Source: Cephalopachus bancanus
Taxonomy: Eukaryota > Chordata > Mammalia > Primates > Tarsiidae
DNA length: 64,000 bases
Direction of reading: 5' to 3'
NCBI GenBank assembly: GCA_027257055.1
Contig: JAPVLO010000401.1
Location: 1,612,001 to 1,676,000 of the forward strand
Part shown: piece by piece, positions 45,351-56,573 of the stretch
How the letters are laid out: each line of letters starts with the position of its first letter
How positions within the stretch are numbered: the stretch's first letter is position 1
Translations under genes and position numbers: made by a program
The notes under the pieces: generated by a model
What the model was told of the DNA's origin: nothing
What the model saw: only the letters and a program-made list of their open reading frames with translations
Database searches by the model: none

Positions 45351-46924
45351 CATGATGGACTTTGAGCCACATAGTTGAGCAAACATTCCCAATAAGGTCT
45401 AAGGCTGCAATCAAGGTTTTATTTCTAAAACTGAGAGAGAGAGAGAGAGTGCTGGCCTGGCTAGGGATTAATTGTGGAAATTAAAAGGGACACAATTCTG
45501 ACAATGAGATGTGTATAAGAACAGTATGCACTCTCAGGAATAATGAGAGTGATTATTATTTCAAGAGAAAACTCGTGAAATTTTTCTCTTTCTTAAAAAT
45601 ATTTTACTATTTATGTAGCTTTTACTTGCATTTTTAAAAATTTTTTTTCCATGATATGGTAAGATAACAAACTACTTCAGCCACACTGTTGAGAGTCCTG
45701 CTCAATGCCTACATATGTAAAAATGTATATGCATGTCTTTCCAAATATCATCTAGCATCAGGGGTTTCTATGTGTATATGTCTATTAAATCCACTCACTC
45801 TGTGTGATCCTCTTAAGGCTTTCAAATGCCTTATATTACTACAGCAGATATCATGTGCTAGAAGTTGAGCTAAGGACTGTCCATGTAAATTAAGCCTTTT
45901 GGATTCTTTAATCCTCAGACTAGATTTTCTTCTTCTGACTCCAAGGAGTCACAACAGGTTACCATCAGTAGTAGAAGAGCATTTGTTGTGACTTTAGGAT
46001 GATTAATACTCCTTTTCTTCTTCTGTTACTGGGTCAAAGGAAAGTAATTATTCCTGAGGGATTAAAAACATAAAATTAGATAGTATAATAAAAGAGTCCA
46101 ACACAACTTAGTTTCCTACATATTATTTACTGGCAGATCTGGTGTATGAGTCTAGGCCTCCTGTTTTCAATGACAGCACACATCCCTCTAAGCTATACCA
46201 TCTTGAATCTGAAGAACGATCTTTCCTTTTTAAGGTGCCATTGAAGGTGTGGCTTGCTTGAGAAGAAGTAATAAGGATTAGGGTAAAAATGGAGTTGAAT
46301 TTTCTGTGACAATCACCAAGACACCAAAACTGCAGCCAGATTGAAGATGAGGACTTTAAGGGGACATACAGCGAATGAATCAGACAGAATCTGGGAAGAA
46401 GTCACTGCTGAAGTTGGCCTACAGGACCTAACTTGGTTCTTTTAAAAATTATGCTGCCCTTGCATGCAACCAAAGACACAGCTGTTTGAAATGCCAAGCA
46501 GGCCCCACCCAGAGCTCTCCAAAAGCCATGAGCAGGGATGGTTACCCTGCAAGTTGTATCCTGCTTTCTTTCGCAGATGCCACTTGGGACTTATGTCTGG
46601 TGGCTGGCTTTGAAAGGAGAGGGGCTGCAACTTGTGTACCCTTCAGCATGACCTTGCTTCAGTGTTCTTTCTGGTTTGTCCCCCAGTAGATCTCTGTTTT
46701 CAGGCCTGGTCTCCATTCAGAACCTTCTCCTGATGTTTGGCTGCTTAAACCCCTGACAACTCTAACATCAAAACGTGCCAAGTCCTTTGCTGCATTTGTT
46801 AGGTTATTTTCCTTATAAGATTGGTATTTTAAATTAGTCAATCCTTTATTATCTTATCAAATAGCAGTTTACCAGTCAATCTTGACAATGATGGGTGTTA
46901 CTAACCACATTTTTCTCTCTTTTT
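45351..46924. other. Unassigned non-coding DNA
   Basis: A weak MIR-like segment lies near 45830-45960 ('tcatgtgctagaagttgagctaagg...ctttaatcctcag'). Short GA repeat at 45433-45449. No exon is recognisable. Confidence 0.4.
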
Positions 46925-48910
46925 AAAAAATTTTCATTTTAAAGATATGGGATACAATTCAGAATTAGGTGCATAGGTGGTCATTGAACACATAATGTTT
47001 GGTCCCCACTTTTCATAGTTTGAGATTAGCTACCTTATCAATGTTATGTGCCCCCCTCCCTCCCTCCTCTGGCAGTGTTCCACTACAGCCAATCTATTTC
47101 TTAAAGTATTTTGATAAATGTTCAGGGTCCACTTGTGAGTAAGTACATATGGTTCTCTGATCTTTCTTTCTATGATAAATCACTGTGTATTATAGACTGC
47201 GGGGAGCCAGCCCCTGCAAAGAGATTTAGAGGGTCCCTGGGAGGTGTGGTGGCGTCGGCGATTATTCTGGAGAAATAAAGAGAAAGAGAGAGAGAGACAG
47301 GGGGAGAAATAAGGGAACTGGACTCTGTTTAGTGCAGAAACCGTTTAATGGGACAAACCGTAAGCCTTTTATCCTAAAGTTTCACAGGTTAAATCACAAG
47401 ACTTTCACGTGAACACAAAGCCTGGTGGGTGAGGAGTGTCCCCCATCCAACAGGTGTTTCCTCAGGCATGAGGAAGAACAATCCCAGTTAAATCACAAAA
47501 CTTTTATATAAACATAAAGCCAGGGGAATGAGTGACGTCCCCCACCCACCAGGTGTTTCCTCAAAAGCAATACAACAATTCTAATATCATAATATTCTAA
47601 TAATCAATAACTTTTAAAACTTATGCATACACAACACCTAATGACCAACTTAAATCCCAATTCCTTCTATTTTACTCTAATTCTACCTACATTATAGAAA
47701 CTCTTAATTATAGCCCAAACTAGTTCCTAAGGAATGTGGCCCAGCCCAAAGTTTGTGCTTGGCCGTTTCTAGTAACTCTAGATAATTAACTATATTATTA
47801 AGATTGAAACAGCACTTTATATGTATATACTAATTCTACAAATATACTTTTAAATCTTATAAAGAAGGTTGTACCATATTAAAGACTCCCAAATGTGACC
47901 TGGGTTTGAATTATGTTAAGGTTAAAGCCGAAACCGCAGTCTGTGAGAAATGGGAACAACGGACTCCTAAAGTAAGCCATGCCTATCGTACTTTCAGAGC
48001 TTCATGCTTAGATCATCAAAGTTCCTGCTAGTGGGACATGCCAAACAGCAAAGAAGGGAAGAGGGAATGGGCCATCAACTCCTAAACTCATCCTAGTGGT
48101 CTCAGGGTCCGCAGCCCACCTGGATCCCTAATGCTCAGGCAGGCCTCCTTGGTTGGCTCCCAACAATAGACTCTAATTCTATCCCGATTGCTGTGAAATT
48201 CATACTTTTATTTTTCTTTATGTCTGCATAATATTCCATCATGCAAATATACCACATTTTCTTTATCTAGTCCACTATAGATGGGCAGCATGTTTGATTC
48301 CTTGTTTTTGCTATTGTAAATAATACTGCAATAAGCATGTATGTGCACATATCTTTTTTATAGACTGATTTGAATTCCTCTGGGTATTTTCCCAGAAGGA
48401 GAATTGCTGGATCAAATGGAAGGTTGATTTTTAGATGTTTTAGAAATTGCCACACTGTTTACCACAAGGTGGTACTAGTTTATATTCCCACCAACAGAGA
48501 AGAAATGTCCTTTTTTCCCCACATCCTCTGCAGCATCTGTTGTTTTTTGAATGATTAATGATGGCCATCCTGACTGGAGTTAGGTAATATCTCAGTGTGG
48601 TTTTAACTTGCATTTCTTCCAAGATTAGTGAGGCTAAACATTTTTTCATGTAACTGTTGGATGCTTTTATGTCTTCTTCTGAGAAGTCTCTATTCATATC
48701 TTTTGCCTATTTTCTAATAGGGTTCTTTTTTATCTTTTAGTATTTTTCAGTTCTTTGTAGATCCTGCATATTAGGCCTTTGTCATATTTACAGTTGGCAA
48801 ATATTTTTTCCCATTCTGTGGGCTGTCTCCCCACTTTCCTGATGGTTTCTTTTGCTTTGCAGAAACTTTTCAGTTTGATGAGGTTCCATGTATCTCTCTT
48901 ATCCTTTACT
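46925..48910 (-). mobile_element. L1 (copy F) 3' portion, split by a class II solo LTR
   Basis: The 3' end with T-rich start lies near 46925; 3' UTR and late ORF2 continue to 47197, resume at 48166 and run to about 48910. The join reads 'gtgtattatagac' then 'tctaattctatccc', as in the other copies. It is 5'-truncated where copy G begins in the opposite orientation. Confidence 0.88.
47198..48165 (-). mobile_element. Class II (ERVK-like) solo LTR with 6-bp target duplication
   Basis: The minus strand begins TGTTGGGAGCCAACC and ends GGGGCTGGCTCCCCGCA. It is flanked by atagac at 47192-47197 and 48166-48171. The 968-bp length, the 6-bp duplication and the TGTTGGGAGCC start are typical of betaretrovirus-like (class II) LTRs. 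An ATTAAA-type signal and C/T-rich U5 ('cctgtctctctctctctttctc' on the minus strand) are visible. No internal viral sequence remains, so it is a solo LTR formed by LTR-LTR recombination. Confidence 0.88.
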
Positions 48911-50388
48911 GCATTCACTTTTGGAAAGTTGATCAACAATTGGTTGCCTGCGCTTGGTCATGAAAAGCTGGAAATGAGCTCTGCCATTGGTGAGGAAATA
49001 CTGACTGGCACCATTTTCTCTATCCTGGAACCAAGCAGAGACCTGCATTGCTCTGCCAGCTCTGCCTAGCCTCCAACCTGCAACCTAGGGATTATCTCCT
49101 CATCAAACTTGGAGAAAGAGACACCTCTCTCCCATGGTAGAACAGGCACAGACATGTCAAATCTAAGTGAGATACTTGACAGCAGTGGCAGCAAGCCAGG
49201 TGAGTTTAAATCTGATCCAAACTCCTCCCATAGTAGTCTGAAGGGCATCTGACCCACTCTGAGAGCAATCCTATCAGTCTTTGCTGAGAGCAGAGGTAAG
49301 GGGCTGAAGACAAGAGCTGAATGGAAGTTGGAGTTACAGGAATGACCTCAGAGCAAGTTTTGTTTTGTTTTTTTTGTTTGTTTGTTTGTTTTGCTTGGTT
49401 TTTTTTTCAGTTTTTCTTCTCCTTTCTTTCTGTTTTTGATTACTTTTTGTACTTGCTTTGTTTCTCTTATTTTAATGCTTTTTTTAAGACTTCTTGTTTG
49501 TGTATGGGTATTTTTGAGGGAGCGAACGTCAATGGGGGAATTTGTGTGTTTGTATGATCATCTGTATGCTTTTGTTTTTGTTTTTAATCTTCTCAGTCTT
49601 CGTTTCTCTGTCCATTTGTTAGTTGGTATGCCTGTCTGTAGTCCCGCTTCTTCTCTCTCTCCACTTTTCTCTAATCTTCCTCCTCCCTTTCCCCATTATT
49701 TTCCTTTGTCTTACTTCATTTTGCTTTCAGGGGCAAACAAATAGCCCCACAGTATGGACAGATCATAAGACAGGACGTGGGTTCCAGGAGACCCACACAC
49801 CTGTCAGCAGATACTGGAATCTGCAGATAGTTTCTGAATCACAGCTCCCCCCTCAATTAAATCTCAAAACTGTAAAAAGTACAACTTCCTAACCCTAGTC
49901 CAGCTTCAGAAATGAACAAATCCGGAGGATCTACATAAGGAAGAACAGGAGATTGAGCAAAGAGAAATAAAAACTACCCCCATCACTGAATAACAGAATT
50001 AAAGAAGAGATTAAAATAAGGGGGGAAGGAAAATCTACACAAATGAAGAAAAAGCAAAGGAAAAATATGAGCCTCACACAGACCCTGAAAGATAACCACT
50101 GAGACATACTTCAGAATGCAAACAATGAAGAGCCCCCAGAATGACTGGTCTTAAACCACAAACCAAGATATTAAGATACTAATAGAGAGAAATTTAAAAA
50201 TGAGGAGAGATAAGAGGCAAAGATGAAGGAATTGATGACTGATATAACAGCAATAAAGAATACAGTGAATAAAATAAATAACAAACTGATAAGCATGGAA
50301 AGAAAAATTAGCCAAGCAGAAGAAAGTATCTCAGAGCTTGAGGACCAAAATATGAAACTCACTCAAGCTGTTAAAAACATAGAAAAAA

Positions 50389-50683
50389 GCCAGGCTCAGT
50401 GGCTCAGCCTGTAATCCCGTGCCTTTTGGAGGCTGAGGTGAGTGGATTGCCTGAGCCCGCGGGTTCGAGACCCGCCTGGGCAGCGAGACCTCATCTCTAC
50501 AATACATCAAAAAATCAGCCGGGCGTGGTAGCGCATGCCTGTAATTCCAGCTACTCAGAAGGCTGAGGCGGAAGGATCGCCGGAGCCCAGCAGGTCGAGG
50601 CTGCAGTGGCCAGGAGCAGCCACTGCACTCCAGTCTGGGCGACAGAGTGAGACTCCAACTCAAAAAAAATAAATAAATAAAAT
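50389..50683 (+). mobile_element. Lineage-specific Alu inside L1 ORF1 (first)
   Basis: Starts 'gccaggctcagtggctcagcctgtaatcc', includes 'gcccgcgggttcgagacccgcctgggc' and ends 'gactccaactc' plus A/AAAT tail. The right flank 'atagaaaagaag' resembles the left flank 'atagaaaaaag', a worn target duplication. It is the best preserved left arm of the set. Confidence 0.93.
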
Positions 50684-50956
50684 AGAAAAGAAGCATAAAA
50701 AGACAGAACAAAACCTCCAAGAGATGAGCCCACACCTAAGACTAATTGGAATCCCTGAGGCTGACAGAGAGACAGAGACCGCCCTGGAACAAGCATTCCA
50801 TGAAATTATCTAAGAAAGCTTCTGTCAACTCAGCAGTGAAGCAACCATTCAAACACAAAAGATTCAGAGAACCCCTACAAGAAAACAAATGAGAAGACCA
50901 ACTCCTAGATACAATTAAATTTTTCTACCAAAAGTAGGTGTAAAAGAAAAATTCCT

Positions 50957-51242
50957 ACCCGGCTTGGTGGCTCAGCGTGTAATCCTGCGTCTTGGGAGGC
51001 TGAGGTGAGTGGATTGCCTGAGCCCGCGGGTTTGAGACCCACCTGGGCAACTTGGCGAGGTTCATCTCAACAATAAATCAAAAATCAGCCAGGCCCAGTA
51101 GCACATGCCTGTAATTTTGGCTATTCGGAAGGCTGAGGTGGAAGGATCGCCGGAGCCTAGCAGGTCGAGGCTGCGGTGGCCAGGAGTGGCCACTGCACTC
51201 CAGTCTGGGTGACAGAGTAAGACTCCAACTCAAAAAAAAAAA
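50957..51242 (+). mobile_element. Lineage-specific Alu inside L1 ORF1 (second)
   Basis: Starts 'cccggcttggtggctcagcgtg' and ends 'gactccaactc' plus a 12-base A run. The flanks 'aaaaattccta' (left) and 'aaaaaatccta' (right) match, and removing the insert restores L1 ORF1 text 'attcctaaaggcag'. Confidence 0.93.
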
Positions 51243-53795
51243 ATCCTAAAGGCAGAAGGAGAGAAATGTCAGACTACTTACTGGGGAGACCAACTAGAAT
51301 AACAGCAGATTTATCTACAGAAATACTTTAGGTTAGGAGAGCTAGAGCCCAATCTTCAAAGTTCTCAAAAATAAACAATTTCAACCAAGCTTCATCTGGG
51401 ATGAAGAATTAAAATCCTTCCCATACATTCAATCTCTAAGAGTTTACGCTGCCTCCAGACCAGTTCTACAAGAAACACTAAATAAAGTATTAAACATAGA
51501 GGAAAGAAAAAGAGAACAACAATACCCTTCCCAAGAATACAGGAAAAAGATTGAAAACACACATGAATCAACCCAAAATTCAAAAGAAAAATGACAAATA
51601 AGTAAGCAAACTGTAGCAACAATAACAAACTCTATGAAAACCTCATGATGGGAATAAACTCCCACATCTCAATAACTTTAGCATGAAGGCAAATGTACTA
51701 AATAAACCACTGAAAAGACACAGAATGGTAAAATGGATAAAATATCATAAGGCAACAATATATTGTCTCCAAGAGACTCATCTCACCAGGAAGGACACTC
51801 ACAGTCTCAAAGTACGAGGATGGAAAACAAAATTTGAGGTGAATGGAGCCCAAAAGAAGATAGGAGTTGAAATCTTAATAATAGACAAAATACTCTTTAA
51901 GCTACAAACATTTAAAAAGATACAGAAGGTCACTACCTAATGATAAATGTTTCAATCCATCAACAAGAAATATCCATTCTAAACATATATGCACCCAAGA
52001 TAGGAACACCAACTTTCATAAAGCAGCTTCTAGGTAAACTAAAAAAGATTTTGACTCTAACATTATCAATGCTGGGGATGTAAATACCCCACTAACAACC
52101 CTAGACAGATCTTCAGTACAAAAAGTCAGCAAGGATATCTCGAACCTCAACAGGATGCTTGACCAAGTGGTCTTAGTTGATACCTACAGAACACTCCACC
52201 CAACAAACACGGAATATACATTCTACTCATCACCACATGGAAAATACCTCAAGATTGACCACATCATCAGTCATAAATGAAGCATAAACAAATTCCATAA
52301 GATTGAAATAATTCCATGCACTATCTCAGAATGCAGTAGAATAAAAATAAATATCAACAGCAAAAAAGTTGCCCAAAACCCGCACAAAACAAGGACACTA
52401 AATAGCATGATGCTAAACAACTCCTAGGTCAATATGGAAATCAAAACAGATTAGCATATACATAGATTGAAAAGAAAATTAAGAAACATCTTACCAAAAC
52501 CTCTGGTACACTATGAAATCAATATTAAGACAGGAATTTATATCTCTATGAACACACATGAAGAAAATGGAAAGATTTCAAGTTAACAGCCTAACAAGTC
52601 ATCCAAGAAATGAGAAAAGCAATGCCACCAAAACCCTAACTTCAGCAGAAGAATCCAGATCACCAAAATAAAAGCTCAAATACAGGACAAAGAAGACAAA
52701 AATACAATACAATAAATCAATGAAACCAAAAGCTATTTTTTGAAAGGATAAACAAGATTGATGAACCCCTAGGTAGACTGACCAAGAAAAAGAGTGAAAA
52801 AGCCCAAATAAACACAATCAGAAATGCAAAAGATCAAATCACAACTGACTCCAAAGAAATACAACAGATTACCAGAGAATACTATGTACATTTGTATGGA
52901 AACAAACTTGAAAATCTAAAGGAAATGGAGGACTTTCTAACATCACACAAACCAGGCTGAAACAAGAAGACATTGAGACCCTAAATAGACCAATAACAAT
53001 CCAGAAAATTGACTACATCATAAGAAAACCACCTACCAAAAAAGGAGCCCTGGACAAGGGCTACCTACCAAAAAAATCCCTGGACCAGCAGAATTCTACA
53101 AAACATACAAGGAGGAGCTGATATCAATCCTATTTCAGGCAATTGAGAAAGCTGGAACTCTCCCTAAATCATTTTATGAAGCTAACATCACATTGATACC
53201 CAAACCAGGTAAAGATCGAACACCAAATTCCAATATCCTTGATGAACATAGATGCTAACATTCTCAACAAGATCCTAGCATACCGGATCCAACAACATAT
53301 CTCAAAAATCATCCACTATGACCAAATAGGCTTCATCCCTGGGATTAAGAACTAGTGCAACACATGCAAGATCATAAGCATAATTGAATACATCAACAGA
53401 TGATTTAAAAACACATATGATCATATCATTACACATGGGAAAAACTTTTGGTAAAATTTGGCACACCTTCTTGATAAAAATCCTTGAGCATTTAGGCACA
53501 GATGGAACATATCTCAAAATAGTAAGAGCCATCTATGGGAAACCCACAGCCAACATACAGCTAAACAGACAGAAATTAGAACCCATTTTCCCCTGAAAAC
53601 TGGGACAAGGTAAAGATGCCCACTCTTACCCCTCCTTTTCAACATAGTTTTGGAAGCCCTAGCTAGAGTAATCAGACAAGAGAAGGAGATCAGGGGTAAC
53701 CAAATAGAAAAAGAGGAATTCAAGCTATCCCTCTTTGCAGATGACAGGATTCTATAGCTCAAAAACCCAAGAGAATCTGTCAAAAACCTCCTTGA

Positions 53796-56573
53796 TTTTT
53801 ATTTATTTATTTATTCATTTATTTATCTTTTTTAAATATTTTTTATTTTTAATAATATAAAAAATAAAATAAAAAATAAAAAATAAAATGTGGAGTACAG
53901 TTAAGGGTTAGTTATACAAATCTGCATCATTCAGGCACCCTTGTTGATAGGGGGTGTTCCCCATCCCCAGACAGATATTGACTACCATAAATCCCACAAC
54001 TCTTCCCCTCCCTGCCTCCCCCCCCATAGTTTCCCACCAGTGTCAATCCTTTACTTATAGTATTATGATAGGTGTTCAAGGTCCACTTATAAGTGAGAAT
54101 ATGTGATACTCAGATCTTTGTTTCTGTGAGAGATCACTCAGTGTTATAGACACTAGTTTCATCCTGGTTGCTGCAAAATTCATGGTTTTGTTCTTTTTTA
54201 TGGCTACGTAATACTCCATCATGTATATGTACCACATTTTTTTTTTTTTTTGAGTTGGAGTCTCACTCTGTCGCCCAGACTGGAGCGCAGTGGCCGCTCC
54301 CGGCCACCGTAACCTAGACCTGCTGGGCTCCGGCGATCCTTCCGCGTCAGCCTTCCAAGTAGCTGGAACTGCAGGCGCGTGCTACCACACCCGGCTGATT
54401 TTTGATTTGTTGTAGAGATGAGGTCTCACCCAGTTGCCCAGGTGGGTTGTACCACATTTTTTAAATCCAGTATCTTTTGATGAACAGCATGGCTGGTTCC
54501 AGGTTCTTGCTATTGTGAACAATGCTGTGATAAACATACGTGTGCAGGTATCTTTTTTATGGAGTGATTTGAGTTCTTCAGGGTATATTCCCAGTAGGGG
54601 GATTGCGGGGTCATATGGGAGGTTCATATTTACAGCTTTTAGGAATCGCCACACTGCTTTCCACAGAGGCTGCACTAGTTTACACTCCCACCAACAATGT
54701 AGAGGTGTTGCCTTTTCACCACATCCTCTCCACCATCTGTTATTTTTTCAGTTGTTGATAATGGTCAATCTTACTGCAGTTAGGTGGTATCTCAGTGTCG
54801 TTTTAATTTGCATCTCCTTGATGATTAGTGAGGTTGAACATTTCTTCATGTGTCTGTTGGCCACTCATATGTCTTTTGTGAAGTGTCTGTTCATATCTTT
54901 TGCCCACTATGTAATGGGGTTGTTTGTTTTTTTTCTTTTCAGCACATTTGAGTTCCTTGTAGATCCAAGATGTTAGGCCTTTGTCAGACATGGAGTTGTC
55001 AACTACTTTTTCCCAGTCTGTGAGCTGTCTCCCTCCTCTCTTGATGGTTTCTTTGGTTTTGCAGAGGCTTGTCAGTTTAATGAGGTCCCACTTGTCTATT
55101 TTATCTCTTATGGTCCAAGTGTTTCAGGTTTTGTTCAAGAATTGGATGCCAGTTCCAATTTCCATAAGGATGTGTCCTGCATTTTCTAAGGTTCTTATGG
55201 TTTGAGGTTTTACGTTTAGGTCTTTGATCCATTTAGAGTTCATTTTTGTCTATGAGGATAGATAGGGGTCTTGTTTGAATCTTCTGCATGTGGTCAGTCA
55301 GTTCTCCCAACACCTTTTACTGAATAGGTTCTCTTCTCCCCAGTAGTAGGTGGTTGAGCCTTTGTCAAAAATGAGTTGGTTGAGAAATTGAGGTTTTGAT
55401 TCTGGAATCTCAATTCTATTCCACTGGTCTATATGCCTGTTCCTGTACCCATACCAAGCTGTTTTGATTATTGTAGCTTTATAGTAAAGTTTGAAGTCTG
55501 GTAATGTGATACCTCATTTTTTGTTTGTTTTTTTTTTTTTGCTGATTATTGTTCTGGCTATTCTTCGTCATTTGTGTTTCCATATGAATTTCTGTATTGT
55601 TTTTTCTAGATCTGAGAAGGATGTTGCTGGTAATTTGATGGGTATTGCACTAAATCTGTAGATTTCCTTAGGTAGGATGGACATCTTCACAGTGTTGATT
55701 CTTCCAATCCCTGTACATGGGATTTTGTCCACTTGTTCTTGTCATCTTTGATTTCTTTGTGCATTGTTTTGTAGTTTTCTTTGTAAAGGTCTTTCACATC
55801 TCTAGTTAGGAAGATGCCAAGGTATTTCATTTTTTGTGTGTGGCTATTGTGAATGGGATTGTGCTTTTTATTTCAGTTTCTATTTGTTTATTATTGGTGT
55901 AAAGAAATGGGATTGTCTTTTGCACTTTTCTTTTATACCCTGAGACACATCACACTGATATCCAAGTCAGGTAAAGACCCAACAAAGAAAGAGAACTACA
56001 GGCCAATATCTTTGTTGAACATATATGCTAAAATTCTCAACAAGATCTTAGCAAACCGAATTCAACAACACATCTCAAAAATCATCCATCATGACCAAGT
56101 AGGCTTCATCCCTGGGACACAAGGCTGGTTCAACATTTGCAAGACAATAAATGTAATTAAATACATCAACAGATGTCAGAACAAAAACCACATGATTATA
56201 TCATTAGATGCAGAAAACACTTTTGATAAAATCCAGCACGACTTCTTGATAAAAACCCTCAAACGTCTAGGCATACATGGAACATACCTCAAAATAGTAA
56301 AAGCCATATACGAGAAACCCACAGCTAGCATACTCCTAAACAAAAATTGGAATCATTTCCCTTGAAAACTGGAATAAGACAAGGATGCCCACTCTCTCCC
56401 CACCTGTTCAATATAGTATTGGAAGTCCTGGCTAGAGCAATCAGAAAAGAGAAGGCAATCTGGGGTATCCAAATAAGAAAGAGGAAGTCATCTCTCTTTG
56501 CAGATGACATGATTGTGTACCTTGAAAACCCAAGAGAATCTGTCAAAAACCTCCTTGAATGATAAAGGACTTT
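53796..56573 (-). mobile_element. L1 (copy H) with 5' inversion
   Basis: 53796-55947 is a minus-strand L1 from its T-rich 3' end through the 3' UTR and late ORF2. At 55947/55948 the sequence switches to plus-strand ORF2 (55948-56573), carrying the palm box FADDM near 56498-56512. The plus piece ends at ATAAAGGACTTT and the minus piece starts at TGTCTCAGG; in copy B these are separated by only about five bases. That is the signature of twin-priming insertion. An Alu splits the minus part. Confidence 0.85.
54243..54447 (-). mobile_element. Lineage-specific Alu, 5'-truncated, perfect target duplication
   Basis: T run then 'gagttggagtctcactctgtcgcccagactggagcgcagtggccgctcccggcc', ending within the left arm at 'gttgcccaggtgggt'. 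Flanked by tgtaccacatttttt at 54228-54242 and 54448-54462. Being perfect, the duplication suggests a relatively recent insertion into copy H. Confidence 0.93.

Larger units (their letters stand above)
48910..53795 (+). mobile_element. L1 (copy G): 5' UTR, ORF1 and most of ORF2, 3' part missing
   Basis: 5' UTR-type sequence (about 48940-50150, with a T-rich tract 49358-49480) leads to ORF1 text (50223 onward, NKINNKLISMERKISQAEES), which two Alus interrupt. ORF2 follows from about 51620 (endonuclease start with KRHRM and QETHL) to the reverse transcriptase palm (FADD at about 53734-53745) and stops at 53795 after 'aaaaacctccttga'. The C-terminal third of ORF2, the 3' UTR and the tail are absent from this orientation. 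Frames are broken. Confidence 0.88.

Noticed and set aside
49382..49744. 120-residue Phe/Leu-rich open frame resembling a membrane protein
   Set aside because: It is the T-rich linker of the L1 5' region; composition alone creates the hydrophobic look.
54434..54976. 180-residue open frame on the plus strand, the longest in the window
   Set aside because: It is the antisense of L1 copy H plus part of an Alu. The codons have no start context and equivalent antisense frames occur in copies A, B and F.
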